Of a stretch of 64,000 nt of DNA, positions 33,870 through 43,348 are shown in pieces. Where the stretch lies: positions 90,504-154,503 of the forward strand of contig CACPJA010000001.1 in NCBI GenBank assembly GCA_902634075.1, written 5' to 3'. A program made the translations under genes and the position numbers. Source of the stretch: an uncultured Gammaproteobacteria bacterium. Lineage in GTDB: Bacteria > Pseudomonadota > Gammaproteobacteria > Steroidobacterales > UBA11654. Numbering within the stretch: position 1 is the first letter of the stretch; each line of letters begins with the position of its first letter. The notes beneath the pieces are model-generated. The model was not told the DNA's origin. It saw only the letters and a list, made by a program, of their open reading frames with translations, and did no database searches.

Positions 33870-35695
33870 TGTGTGGAATTATTGGTGCTACCTCTTCCAG
33901 GAGCGTGGGTAAAATCCTAATAAAGGGCTTACAGTTAATGGAGTATCGTGGATACGATTCAGCAGGAATAGCGCTAAACCAAAAAGAACAAGTCTTTAGG
34001 TTAAGAGCATTGGGCAAGGTATCAAACCTTGAAGAGATGATGGTTGAGCATAAACCTAAAGCAAAAACAGGTATAGCACACACAAGATGGGCAACTCACG
34101 GCGAACCCTCAGAGGATAACGCACACCCTCACGGATCAAATGACGAGGTTTACATTGTTCATAATGGCATCATCGAAAACCATGAGTCTATAAGAGCCAG
34201 GTTAAAGAAAGAAGGTTACAAAATAATCTCACAAACAGACTCCGAGTTAATCGCACACTTAATCCACTTTTATAAACAAAAGTTAGGAAAGACCACGCAA
34301 GCAATGATTGAAGCCACCAAAGAGCTTAAAGGCGCCTATTCCATAGCTGTAATTGACAAGGATAAAAAAGGAAAGGTTTTTGCTGCCAGACAAAAAAGCC
34401 CGCTTTTGATTGGAAGGGGTATAGAGGAAAATTTTGTCGCATCCGATCCTTTAGCTATAGCTAGCGTTGCTGAAGGGTTTTATCTTTTGGAAGACGGCGA
34501 TTTTGCTGAGATTAGCAAAGACAAAATAAAGATATTTGATGAGACCTCCAAAGAGGTTCAAAGGAATGAAACTTTGATAGAAGCAACAGCTACAGCAACA
34601 TCTAGAGGCGGCTACAAACATTTCATGGAAAAAGAGATATATGAACAACCTGAATCAGTGGGCAACACAATCAACGGTAGGCTTGGTGAAAACGATGTTC
34701 TAAATAATATTTTTGGCCTTGGTTCAAGCGATGCTTTTAAAGAGGTCAAACGAATCCAGTTTGTAGCTTGTGGCACTAGCTTGCACGCAGCCAAAACAGC
34801 AAGAAAATGGTTTGAGGATATTTGCGAAACACCTTGTTATATTGATTTTGCTAGCGAATATAGATACAGAAACCCATTGGTGGAAGAAAACACCTTGTTT
34901 GTTTCTATTTCCCAGTCTGGAGAAACAGCAGACACGCTTGCAGCTTTAGAGTATGCAAAATCAAAAGAATATCTAGGCGCCGTTTCGATTTGTAATGTTC
35001 CAACAAGCACAATGGCAAGAGATGCAGACTGGAAAATGTTTACCAATGCAGGTCCTGAGATAGGCGTAGCGTCGACAAAAGCTTTTACTACCCAACTCGC
35101 AGCTTTACTAATGCTCGCTATTTCAATTGCTAAAAGCCAAGACATAAATAAAGACAAAAGAGCAGAAGCAACCCAAGATTTAAGAAACACACCCTCATTA
35201 TTACAAGAAGCTTTTGCCCTTAAGGCAGACATAGATCAAATTACAGAAAATATTGCCTCAAAAAATAACGCTCTCTACTTAGGACGAGGAATGTTTTTTT
35301 CTATAGCTCAAGAAGGGGCTCTAAAACTTAAGGAAATATCTTACATCCATGCAGAGGCATATCCAGCCGGCGAACTCAAACACGGGCCACTAGCTTTAGT
35401 GGACGACAAAATTCCAGTTGTAGCTTTGGCACCAGAGGACAGCTTGGTAGAGAAATTACTATCTAACCTAGAAGAGGTAAAAGCTAGAGGCGGAACTTTA
35501 TATGTGTTTGGCAACGCTAAATCTAAAATAGAAATTAAAAGAGGTAAGTTTATAAAAATGCCAGAGTGTGGAACATATAACGCACCAATTGTTTATACGG
35601 TTCCACTTCAGTTGCTGGCCTACGAGGTTGCATGTCATCGGGGGACAGACCTTGATCAGCCAAGAAACTTAGCTAAGTCTGTTACTGTGGAGTAG
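33869..35695 (+). CDS. glmS: Glutamine-fructose-6-phosphate aminotransferase
   Basis: CGIIGA N-term Cys; MEYRGYDSAGIA; HTRWATHGEPSEDNAHPH; C-terminal KSVTVE. Confidence 0.99.
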   Translation: MCGIIGATSSRSVGKILIKGLQLMEYRGYDSAGIALNQKEQVFRLRALGKVSNLEEMMVEHKPKAKTGIAHTRWATHGEPSEDNAHPHGSNDEVYIVHNGIIENHESIRARLKKEGYKIISQTDSELIAHLIHFYKQKLGKTTQAMIEATKELKGAYSIAVIDKDKKGKVFAARQKSPLLIGRGIEENFVASDPLAIASVAEGFYLLEDGDFAEISKDKIKIFDETSKEVQRNETLIEATATATSRGGYKHFMEKEIYEQPESVGNTINGRLGENDVLNNIFGLGSSDAFKEVKRIQFVACGTSLHAAKTARKWFEDICETPCYIDFASEYRYRNPLVEENTLFVSISQSGETADTLAALEYAKSKEYLGAVSICNVPTSTMARDADWKMFTNAGPEIGVASTKAFTTQLAALLMLAISIAKSQDINKDKRAEATQDLRNTPSLLQEAFALKADIDQITENIASKNNALYLGRGMFFSIAQEGALKLKEISYIHAEAYPAGELKHGPLALVDDKIPVVALAPEDSLVEKLLSNLEEVKARGGTLYVFGNAKSKIEIKRGKFIKMPECGTYNAPIVYTVPLQLLAYEVACHRGTDLDQPRNLAKSVTVE

Positions 35696-35725
35696 AAGAA
35701 AACAGATAATTAAAAAGGATAAACT

Positions 35726-36007
35726 ATGGATACGGTAAGGAAAGTCATAATTTTCATACCTATGTCATTGTGTTTCTTGAACTTTGCTTCTTGGTTATTA
35801 GCAGCAATACTAATTTACTGTGGAATCTTGGCTGGATTCTTTATACCAAATTTAATCCTTGGAAACTTACTAGGTTTTTTGAATACACTTGGTGACAACG
35901 GACTCATTGGATTAGTTGTGATCGCTGAACCATTTATTGCTTACTATTTATATTTATTATTGAAAAGACGATATGATTCTATAGGCACTGCAGAAAAGAT
36001 CACTTAG
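35726..36007 (+). CDS. Small multi-pass membrane protein, unknown
   Basis: ORF with RBS-like AAAAGGAT and hydrophobic segments. Confidence 0.5.
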   Translation: MDTVRKVIIFIPMSLCFLNFASWLLAAILIYCGILAGFFIPNLILGNLLGFLNTLGDNGLIGLVVIAEPFIAYYLYLLLKRRYDSIGTAEKIT

Positions 36008-36065
36008 GTGGTGGAGTAAGTCACAATAGTAAATTAAACATGAAGCATTTTTAAGGGAGAGATAA

Positions 36066-36890
36066 ATGTCGATATATGACGGGAAAAAAGTATTAATTAC
36101 TGGGGCTTCTGCAGGCATAGGATATGCCTTATCTGAAGAATTAGCCAGAAGAGGATCAGAAGTAATAGTCACCGCAAGAAGGAAAGACAGACTAGAAGCA
36201 TTGGCTCAAAAAATTGAAAATACTGGAGGAAAGGCCCACATATTTGTCGAAGATTTATCACTGCCTGAATCCGGTAAAAAATTATATGATCAAATCAAAT
36301 CCGCAGGTTTAAATATTGATATTCTTATCAATAATGCTGGTTACGGTCGTTGGGGAGAACTGACAAGCCATGAAAGAGATGACTATTCAAAAATGTTACA
36401 GCTTAATGTAACCACCCTTACTGATCTTTGTCATTTATACATTCCGGATATGGTGACACAAGGTGGCGGAGGTATTATCAATGTTGGATCGATGGCATCT
36501 CTTTTGCCAATTCCTTACGCAAGCGTTTATTCGTCTTCAAAAGCATATGTTTTAATGTTTTCAGAGGCAATTCGTTACGAGTACCAAGAAAAAGGAATAA
36601 AAGTAATGGCTCTTTTGCCTGGGGGTACGGAGTCAGAATTTGCAAGCGTTGCTACAGAAAAATCGGAAAAACTTACTAAAAGGTATCAAAAACGAGAGGG
36701 CTCAGCGGCTGGCGGTGCTATGCAAACCTCTCCAGAAGTTGCCAATGAGTGTTTAGAGGCTTTTGAGAAAAACAAGCAATACGTTCTTTGCGGCGGTAGA
36801 AATCGCTTTTTATATAACCTAACAAGAATCATGTCTCGCCAACGTGTTCTTGAGATGACAGGTGGAATATTTAAAAAAATAGCAGGCTAG
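36066..36890 (+). CDS. Short-chain dehydrogenase/reductase
   Basis: VLITGASAGIGYALSEELARRG; ILINNAGYG; YSSSKAYVLMF. Confidence 0.93.
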   Translation: MSIYDGKKVLITGASAGIGYALSEELARRGSEVIVTARRKDRLEALAQKIENTGGKAHIFVEDLSLPESGKKLYDQIKSAGLNIDILINNAGYGRWGELTSHERDDYSKMLQLNVTTLTDLCHLYIPDMVTQGGGGIINVGSMASLLPIPYASVYSSSKAYVLMFSEAIRYEYQEKGIKVMALLPGGTESEFASVATEKSEKLTKRYQKREGSAAGGAMQTSPEVANECLEAFEKNKQYVLCGGRNRFLYNLTRIMSRQRVLEMTGGIFKKIAG

Positions 36891-36949
36891 CTTTGAAATT
36901 ATTGTTTACTGTTCCAAAACAGCCCGTTACGGTGGAATAATCTTAAACA

Positions 36950-37135
36950 ATGATTAACAAACTAAAACTTAAAAAATTTATGCTTTATCTTAATATTGGA
37001 ATGATAATCATTTTAGTTATGATTGGAGTAAAGGATTATTTATCAGAAGAATCTTTAGGTATTGATTATTGGGCAACAATTATAATGCTTTTTGCTATCC
37101 TGCCTGGAACCATCCATATACAGAATAAAGAATGA
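36950..37135 (+). CDS. Small two-TM hypothetical protein
   Basis: Short ORF, two hydrophobic stretches; weak support. Confidence 0.35.
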   Translation: MINKLKLKKFMLYLNIGMIIILVMIGVKDYLSEESLGIDYWATIIMLFAILPGTIHIQNKE

Positions 37136-37162
37136 AATTAAACCACTGTTTAAAAACACTCA

Positions 37163-37525
37163 ATGACGACTAAAATTAACCTTAAATCAAAATTTGATAA
37201 ATTCCATGAGCAATGGTCTCCGAAAATTATTGCAGAGATGAATGATTATCAATTTAAGTTGGTCAAAATAAAAAACGATTTTATATGGCATCAGCATGAG
37301 GATACTGATGAGGTCTTTATTGTTGTTGAAGGAAAAATTGGCATTGAGTTTGAACATGAAACTATTGAAATTAATGAAGGAGAAATGATAGTTGTCCCCA
37401 AGGGTAAAAAGCACCGACCTTTTGCTAAGAAAGAAGCAAAGATAATGCTGATTGAACCCAAGGAGGTAGTAAACACGGGAAACATTGAAAGCGAAATAAC
37501 GGCACCAAGCGACCAGTGGATATGA
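37163..37525 (+). CDS. Cupin-domain protein
   Basis: WHQHEDTDEVFIVVEGKIGIEFEHETIEINEGEMIVVPKGKKHRPFAKKEAKIMLIEP. Confidence 0.9.
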   Translation: MTTKINLKSKFDKFHEQWSPKIIAEMNDYQFKLVKIKNDFIWHQHEDTDEVFIVVEGKIGIEFEHETIEINEGEMIVVPKGKKHRPFAKKEAKIMLIEPKEVVNTGNIESEITAPSDQWI

Positions 37526-37540
37526 TTCGCTATTAAAAAG

Positions 37541-37996
37541 ATGAAAAAAATAATACTCATAATCTTGTTGATGTTTTCACACAATGGCTGGGCCCAAGAA
37601 AAACTTAATGCTCTCTTAGATGGCCTTCACCAGGACGCACACGAAGGTAATTTTCAGACATACTTTGCCCGCTATAGCCCAGATGCCGTTTTTTTGGGTA
37701 CAGACAAAACAGAGCGCTGGACCATAGAGGAATTTAAAACCTATGCCAAACCAGCGTTTGCAGACGGTCATGGATGGACCTACGCAGTAGTCGAGCGCAA
37801 CTGGGAGGGAGATGGCAATACACGCTGGTTTGATGAAATTCTGCTCAATGAAAAATTAGGACATTGCAGAGGGACCGGGGTTGTCCAGCTGATCAACGGC
37901 GAATGGAAAATAGCTCACTACGCCTTGACCATGCTCGTCCCCAACACCATCGCCGCAGACGTCGGTTCGCAGACCCGTGAAGCTGATAAACTATGA
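37541..37996 (+). CDS. Exported SnoaL/NTF2-like protein
   Basis: Signal peptide MKKIILIILLMFSHNGWAQ then SnoaL-like fold signature (YFARYSPDAVFLGTDKTERW...F). Confidence 0.7.
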   Translation: MKKIILIILLMFSHNGWAQEKLNALLDGLHQDAHEGNFQTYFARYSPDAVFLGTDKTERWTIEEFKTYAKPAFADGHGWTYAVVERNWEGDGNTRWFDEILLNEKLGHCRGTGVVQLINGEWKIAHYALTMLVPNTIAADVGSQTREADKL

Positions 37997-38020
37997 AAAA
38001 ACCTTTATCAAAATAAGTTT

Positions 38021-38371
38021 ATGAAAGAGTATTCAGGCGGCTGTCATTGTGGGGACATAAAATTCAAATTTTATACAAATGAGCCCGTCGAAATCTGGAA
38101 ATGTAACTGCTCAATATGCAAAATACTTGATTACGAACACCTTTTTATCAACCACAAAGATTTCAAGATTATTCATGGTAATGAGCTAATAACCGACTAT
38201 TCTTTTGGCACGAAACAAGCAAAACATTTTTTTTGCAAAAAATGTGGAATAAAGAGTTTTTATCAACCCCGCTCACACCCAGACTCTTACAGCGTCAACC
38301 TAAAATGTGTGGTAGAGCCACCCGAAATAAAAAACACAGTTTATTTTGATGGAAAGAACGAGTTTTCTTAA
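38021..38371 (+). CDS. GFA/CENP-V family zinc-binding protein
   Basis: GGCHCGDIKFKF; WKCNCSICK; FFCKKCGIKSFYQPRSHP. Confidence 0.9.
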   Translation: MKEYSGGCHCGDIKFKFYTNEPVEIWKCNCSICKILDYEHLFINHKDFKIIHGNELITDYSFGTKQAKHFFCKKCGIKSFYQPRSHPDSYSVNLKCVVEPPEIKNTVYFDGKNEFS

Positions 38372-38390
38372 AAGAAGTTCTTTTTAAGGC

Positions 38391-39689
38391 TTACAAAAAA
38401 ATAAACTTAGCTAGGAATACAACCAACAAAAACCAGGCACCCGAGGAAATCTTTTTCAGATCACCCACAGCTATCTTGATCGATACATAAGCTATAAACC
38501 CTAACGCAATCCCATTGGCAATTGAGAAAGTTAGCGGAATCATAACAATCATAATTAATGAAGGGATCAACTCAGTAGCATCAGACCAGTTGAGTTTTTC
38601 CATGCCGCCGAGCATTAATATCGCCACATAAATAAGCGCTCCTGCAGTCGCGTATGCAGGCACGATTGCCGCTAAAGGAGAAAAGAAAACTGCAACCAAG
38701 AAGAAAACCCCAACCACAACAGCAGTAAGCCCAGTTCTACCCCCCGCCTCAATACCAGCTGAACTTTCAACATAACTCGTCACAGGCGCACAACCAAAAA
38801 AAGCACCCACAACGCTTGAAGTGCTGTCAGCTTTTAAAGCCTTATCTAAACCAGCTGCGCTTCCATCCTGACCGACTAATTTTGCACGATTAGCAACACC
38901 TAAAAGCGTTCCTGTTGTGTCGAAGAAGTTTACAAAAAGAAAGGACATTATTACGCTTATCATCGCGAGATCAAGCGCCCCCATAATATCTAGTTTCATA
39001 AAAGTAGGCGCTATATCTGGAGGTAGCGCTAACACCCCTTGAAACTGAACAAGCCCTAATAAAATACCTCCCAGGGTTACCGAGAGTACGCCAAGTATAA
39101 TTGCACCAGGAACTTTGCGAATTGAGAGTATGGCTATTAGAAGAAAACCCAAAGAGGAGAGCAATGTTTCTGGTTTTGTAAAATCACCTAAACTTAAAAA
39201 ATTTGCCTCATTAGCAACAATAAGACCGCCGCTTTTTAGCCCAATAAAACCAATAAAAAGACCAACACCTGAACCCATCGCTATTCGAAGATTTAAAGGA
39301 ATGCTATCCAACATCCATCGCCTCAAGGGCGTAACACTCATAATAACAAACAAAACTCCTGCTAAAAAAACAGCCCCTAGAGCGACCTCCCAGGAATAAC
39401 CCATTTCATTGACCACGTTATAAGTGAAAAAAGCATTAAGACCCATCCCAGGAGCAAGCCCAACAGGCCAGTTGGCATAAATCCCCATAGCAATACAAGC
39501 GAAAGCCGCGGCTAGACATGTGCCAACAAAAGCAGCACCCTGGTCCATCCCGCTTGCTGACATCAATTGAGGGTTAACAAATATAATATAGGCCATGGTT
39601 ATAAAAGTGGTAAACCCAGCTACAAACTCCTTTAAAGGAGTGGTGTTGTGAGACTCTAACTTAAAAATTTTTTCTAGAATTGGGCCCAT
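38391..39689 (-). CDS. NCS2 permease, AzgA/PbuG-like (adenine/guanine/hypoxanthine)
   Basis: FKLESHNTTPLKEFVAGFTTFITMAYIIFVNPQLMSASGM; WPVGLAPGMGLNAFFTYNVV; FFDTTGTLLGVANRAKLV. Confidence 0.88.
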   Translation of the reverse strand: MGPILEKIFKLESHNTTPLKEFVAGFTTFITMAYIIFVNPQLMSASGMDQGAAFVGTCLAAAFACIAMGIYANWPVGLAPGMGLNAFFTYNVVNEMGYSWEVALGAVFLAGVLFVIMSVTPLRRWMLDSIPLNLRIAMGSGVGLFIGFIGLKSGGLIVANEANFLSLGDFTKPETLLSSLGFLLIAILSIRKVPGAIILGVLSVTLGGILLGLVQFQGVLALPPDIAPTFMKLDIMGALDLAMISVIMSFLFVNFFDTTGTLLGVANRAKLVGQDGSAAGLDKALKADSTSSVVGAFFGCAPVTSYVESSAGIEAGGRTGLTAVVVGVFFLVAVFFSPLAAIVPAYATAGALIYVAILMLGGMEKLNWSDATELIPSLIMIVMIPLTFSIANGIALGFIAYVSIKIAVGDLKKISSGAWFLLVVFLAKFIFL

Positions 39690-39818
39690 TTTTTTTGTCC
39701 TAGTTTGCAGTCTATATAAAAAAAAGCGCTTTTGTGCAGAATCATCGATTGAAGAGCTTTTTGTTCCCTAGTATGATTAGTCATGTTGGTTAATTTCCTT
39801 AACGCGCAAAAAATATTT

Positions 39819-39886
39819 GGTTCAAAACCGAAAATGAGACGCAAGTAAGCGGAAGCTGAAGAAACGGATTCGTTTATCTCATAATT
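39819..39886 (+). promoter_or_regulatory. Structured 5' leader, copy 2: candidate glutamine-riboswitch-like aptamer, apparently circularly permuted
   Basis: GGUUCAAAACCGAAAAUGAGACGCAAGUAAGCGGAAGCUGAAGAAACGGAUUCGUUUAUCUCAUAAUU; core near-identical to reverse complement of 2981-3050; ends ~60 nt before the receptor ATG. Confidence 0.75.
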
Positions 39887-39946
39887 CGTTCTTCTATCAC
39901 CAACAAAAGTTAACTATGTTTTGCAACCAAAAGGGGAAAATCTAAA

Positions 39947-42229
39947 ATGATATTACGAAGCGTTTTAAAACAAACTTATTTACTTTCACTTGCCTTAATA
40001 ATGAGTTTCAATCTTGTTGCTCAAGAAAGCGGAGCTGTCTTCGAAGAGATTATTGTTACAGCAGAAAAACGAAGCGAAAGCCTCCAGGATATATCACAAG
40101 CAGTTACCGTATTAAGCGGCGACGACTTGGATAATCGACAAATTTCAACTTTTGTCGACATAAGCGCCATCGCACCCGGTGTTAATGTTGCCAAAAATGA
40201 GGGGTTTAAAACGGTTATTACAATTAGAGGCGTGGGCTATGAAACTAACCAAAACGCAATTGCAACACCCTCAGTTTCTTACCACCTCGACGGAATTTAT
40301 GTGGCCTCGCCATACTCACTCCAAACAGATTTTCTCGACCTTGAACGAGTCGAGGTATTACGCGGACCACAAGGAACACTTTTTGGCCAGAACTCAACTG
40401 GGGGAGCAATGAATGTTATTACGGCAGCGCCTTCTACTGAGGAAGTTTTTGGTTCCGCTGATTTAACGCTAGGAGACCATGGACTAACCAAGCTTAGATC
40501 GTTTATAAACATACCCCTTAATGATAAAGCAGCAGTGCGAGCTTCATTTATTTCAAACAAACGAGACGGGTTTACAGACAACCTTACAAACGGGCAAGAT
40601 TTAGATGATGCAGACAGTATCTCTGCGAGAGTTCGGTTTAGTTATGAGCCACGCGATGATTTTCGAGCAAATTTTACCGCACAAGTTTTTGATGAAGATA
40701 GAAACGGGTCTGCACAAAAAGGACTATTAGACCCAACACCAGATCCCAGGAAACTCCGACAGAACTCTACAACAGAGCATAAATTAAATGCTGAATTATA
40801 TAGCGCTGTTTTGGAATGGGATTACGACGGCTTTAGTGTTAAGGCCCTATCAAGCTATCAGGTTGATGACATTTTAGTTCGAAGAGATAATGATCGAAAT
40901 GATCTGAACTACCTACCACCTTTTGCTCAGCTACCGAGCGAATATGACCCGGAAACCAATAAACAAACAACAACAACCCAAGAGATTAACTTTGTTTCTT
41001 CAGAGCCGCTCTTCGGGAAGTTGGACTGGATAGCTGGGCTTTTCTATCTTAATACTGAGATAGAGATCAGCATCTTAGAAAGACTGGATTTTGGTTTTGA
41101 CGGCACCTTTGACCCTTTTACTATCGATGATGTTTTCAGTTATAGCGGTGATTTTGGTTTTATAACAAACTCTACACCAGAGCGGGATTCAGTATCTGTT
41201 TATAGTCAGGGCACATGGAACCACAGCGAATCATTGAGAACGGTGTTCGGCCTGCGGTACACCAAAGACGAGGTTTATAGCGAGGTGACCAACTTCTATG
41301 GTAGATCTGGCACCGATATTCTGGAAACCGACGGCAACAAGGTGACAGGAAGGTTGGTTGTCGAAAAAGACCTCGATGACAACACAATGGTTTATGGTTC
41401 TTACACCACCGGCTATAAACCCGGAGGCTCTAATTTAACCTATGGCCGAGAAAATGTAATCGCACCTATTGTTGTTCTTCCTACATTCACAGAAGAAGAA
41501 GTTGACGCGTTTGAACTAGGACTAAAAACAGATTTGGCAGATGGCAAGGTTCGACTAAACACAGCTGCTTTTTATTATGATTACAAAGGCTTACAGTACC
41601 AAGCGACAGACCCAGAAGTGTTCGAAGGCGGGGTAGGCAACATTCCTGAGTCAGAAATCTATGGTGCTGAACTAGAGCTCTCAGCCTTACTATCTGACTC
41701 AATGGTTCTAGAGGTTCGAGCAGCATGGTTGAACACTGATATAACGTCTGACCACTTGGCTCTCGATAACGTGGAATCAGACAAGGCCACTAATGCCCTT
41801 CTAGGCCAAGGCATTGGTTTGTTTAGCAACGATGTACAAATAGCTCGAGCAGGGCAAATACAAAACGTAAGAGGGAATGATTTGGCTAAAACCCCAAGCT
41901 TTACAGGAAACCTCGCGCTTAACTGGAACACAGACCAAAAATGGGGAGAAATGACAGGGTCATTGCAATACACGTACCGAGGTGATTTTAAACATCGCGT
42001 GTTTAATAACTCTCAAACCGACATTGTTCCAAGTTACGATGTGCTTGATTTAGTTCTTGGTTTTTACCCAAACTCAACAGACAACTGGCACGTTGAGTTA
42101 ATCGCTAAAAACATTACAGATGAAGACGGCATTAACGCTAGATTTACAGATGTTTTTGGAGTCGGAGCAACTGGAGATGAGCTAATAGGCCCACGTCAAT
42201 TAATGCTACGATTAAGCATGGACTTCTAA
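39947..42229 (+). CDS. TonB-dependent outer-membrane receptor
   Basis: Signal peptide; TonB box FEEIIVTAEKR; plug domain RGVGYETNQ...VEVLRGPQGTLFGQNSTGGAMNVIT; beta-barrel ending in F. Confidence 0.96.
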   Translation: MILRSVLKQTYLLSLALIMSFNLVAQESGAVFEEIIVTAEKRSESLQDISQAVTVLSGDDLDNRQISTFVDISAIAPGVNVAKNEGFKTVITIRGVGYETNQNAIATPSVSYHLDGIYVASPYSLQTDFLDLERVEVLRGPQGTLFGQNSTGGAMNVITAAPSTEEVFGSADLTLGDHGLTKLRSFINIPLNDKAAVRASFISNKRDGFTDNLTNGQDLDDADSISARVRFSYEPRDDFRANFTAQVFDEDRNGSAQKGLLDPTPDPRKLRQNSTTEHKLNAELYSAVLEWDYDGFSVKALSSYQVDDILVRRDNDRNDLNYLPPFAQLPSEYDPETNKQTTTTQEINFVSSEPLFGKLDWIAGLFYLNTEIEISILERLDFGFDGTFDPFTIDDVFSYSGDFGFITNSTPERDSVSVYSQGTWNHSESLRTVFGLRYTKDEVYSEVTNFYGRSGTDILETDGNKVTGRLVVEKDLDDNTMVYGSYTTGYKPGGSNLTYGRENVIAPIVVLPTFTEEEVDAFELGLKTDLADGKVRLNTAAFYYDYKGLQYQATDPEVFEGGVGNIPESEIYGAELELSALLSDSMVLEVRAAWLNTDITSDHLALDNVESDKATNALLGQGIGLFSNDVQIARAGQIQNVRGNDLAKTPSFTGNLALNWNTDQKWGEMTGSLQYTYRGDFKHRVFNNSQTDIVPSYDVLDLVLGFYPNSTDNWHVELIAKNITDEDGINARFTDVFGVGATGDELIGPRQLMLRLSMDF

Positions 42230-42236
42230 TAACGAT

Positions 42237-42264
42237 TCTCCCTGAGGTTTTGTCTTCAGGGAGA
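42237..42264 (+). terminator. Rho-independent-like terminator after the TonB receptor
   Basis: TCTCCCTGA-ggttttgtct-TCAGGGAGA followed by ttcttt. Confidence 0.75.
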
Positions 42265-42285
42265 TTCTTTGGCTAATAAACCCTC

Positions 42286-42852
42286 ATGGATAAACTATTC
42301 ATCAAAGCAGACAAGCTACTTGAGGATTCCTTTAAGTTGGCTTGGGAGGTCTACGAAAGCGGCTATCGTCCAAATTATATTATTGGTGTTTGGCGAGGAG
42401 GAGCACCTATTGGGATTGCTGTCCAAGAATTCCTTAATGTGCTTGGCGTTGCATCAGATCATATTGCTATCAGAACCTCATACTACACAGGTATTGATAA
42501 GAGGGATAAAAGCGTCAGAGTCTATGGGCTTAACTATATGATTAAAAAACTACAATCAAAAGATTCTCTGCTCATAGTGGATGATGTCCACGATACGGGC
42601 CTTTCAATTGATCAAGTGATTTCCGATCTAAAAACCGCTTGTCAACAAAACACACCAGAGATAAGAATTGCTACCCCATACTTTAAGCCAACTAAAAACA
42701 AAACCAACAGACAACCAGATTACTATATATATGAAACAGACAAGTGGTTAGTTTTCCCCCATGAGCTAGAGGGGCTGACATTAGAAGAAATCAGAGCTAA
42801 CAAACCAGAGCTCGCACAATTAATGAATGAGATCGAGCCGATTTTAAAATAA
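42286..42852 (+). CDS. Phosphoribosyltransferase, hypoxanthine/xanthine (HprT/Gpt-like)
   Basis: YIIGVWRGGAPIGIAVQEFL; SLLIVDDVHDTGLSIDQVI PRPP loop; WLVFPHE. Confidence 0.85.
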   Translation: MDKLFIKADKLLEDSFKLAWEVYESGYRPNYIIGVWRGGAPIGIAVQEFLNVLGVASDHIAIRTSYYTGIDKRDKSVRVYGLNYMIKKLQSKDSLLIVDDVHDTGLSIDQVISDLKTACQQNTPEIRIATPYFKPTKNKTNRQPDYYIYETDKWLVFPHELEGLTLEEIRANKPELAQLMNEIEPILK

Positions 42853-42967
42853 TTTTTAATACAAGCTTTAGCAAAATAAGTGACTACAATTTGAGGAAAA
42901 AAGGCGAGCAATATAGTTAAAAGCACATTGATGATATAAGATACAACCATTACACAATAGGCGAAGA

Positions 42968-43327
42968 ATGAAGATTAATATAAACGACATTGGCGGAGCT
43001 CTTGTTAAAGAAGACGACAGATATGTGGTAAAAGATAATAAAGACCTAAAAAATCTTGTTGTAAGTAGCACAGACTTGAACCCAGGCAAACAAACAACAG
43101 GACACTCCCATGCCGGCCAGGAAGAGGTCTATATCTTTGTTCAAGGAAAAGGAAGAATGCTTCTTGGTTCTCAAAAAGGAGACGATTTATCTATTGAGGA
43201 TGAATTCCCAGTTAAGGAGGGAGATGTTGTTTTAATCGAGGATGGTAAGTTTCATAGGGTTGTTAATGACTCTGAAGATAAACTATATTTTGTTTGTGTT
43301 TTTGACGGCAACAGAACTCATCAATAG
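42968..43327 (+). CDS. Cupin-domain protein
   Basis: GKQTTGHSHAGQEEVYIFVQGKGRMLLG...EGDVVLIEDGKFHRVVN. Confidence 0.9.
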   Translation: MKININDIGGALVKEDDRYVVKDNKDLKNLVVSSTDLNPGKQTTGHSHAGQEEVYIFVQGKGRMLLGSQKGDDLSIEDEFPVKEGDVVLIEDGKFHRVVNDSEDKLYFVCVFDGNRTHQ

Positions 43328-43348
43328 ACGACAGACCTAAACCAAAAG

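Noticed and set aside
38372-38400. Hairpin between the convergent GFA-family and NCS2 genes as a terminator
   Set aside because: CTTAAAAG/CTTTTTAAG pairing is short, A/T-only and imperfect; too weak to annotate.
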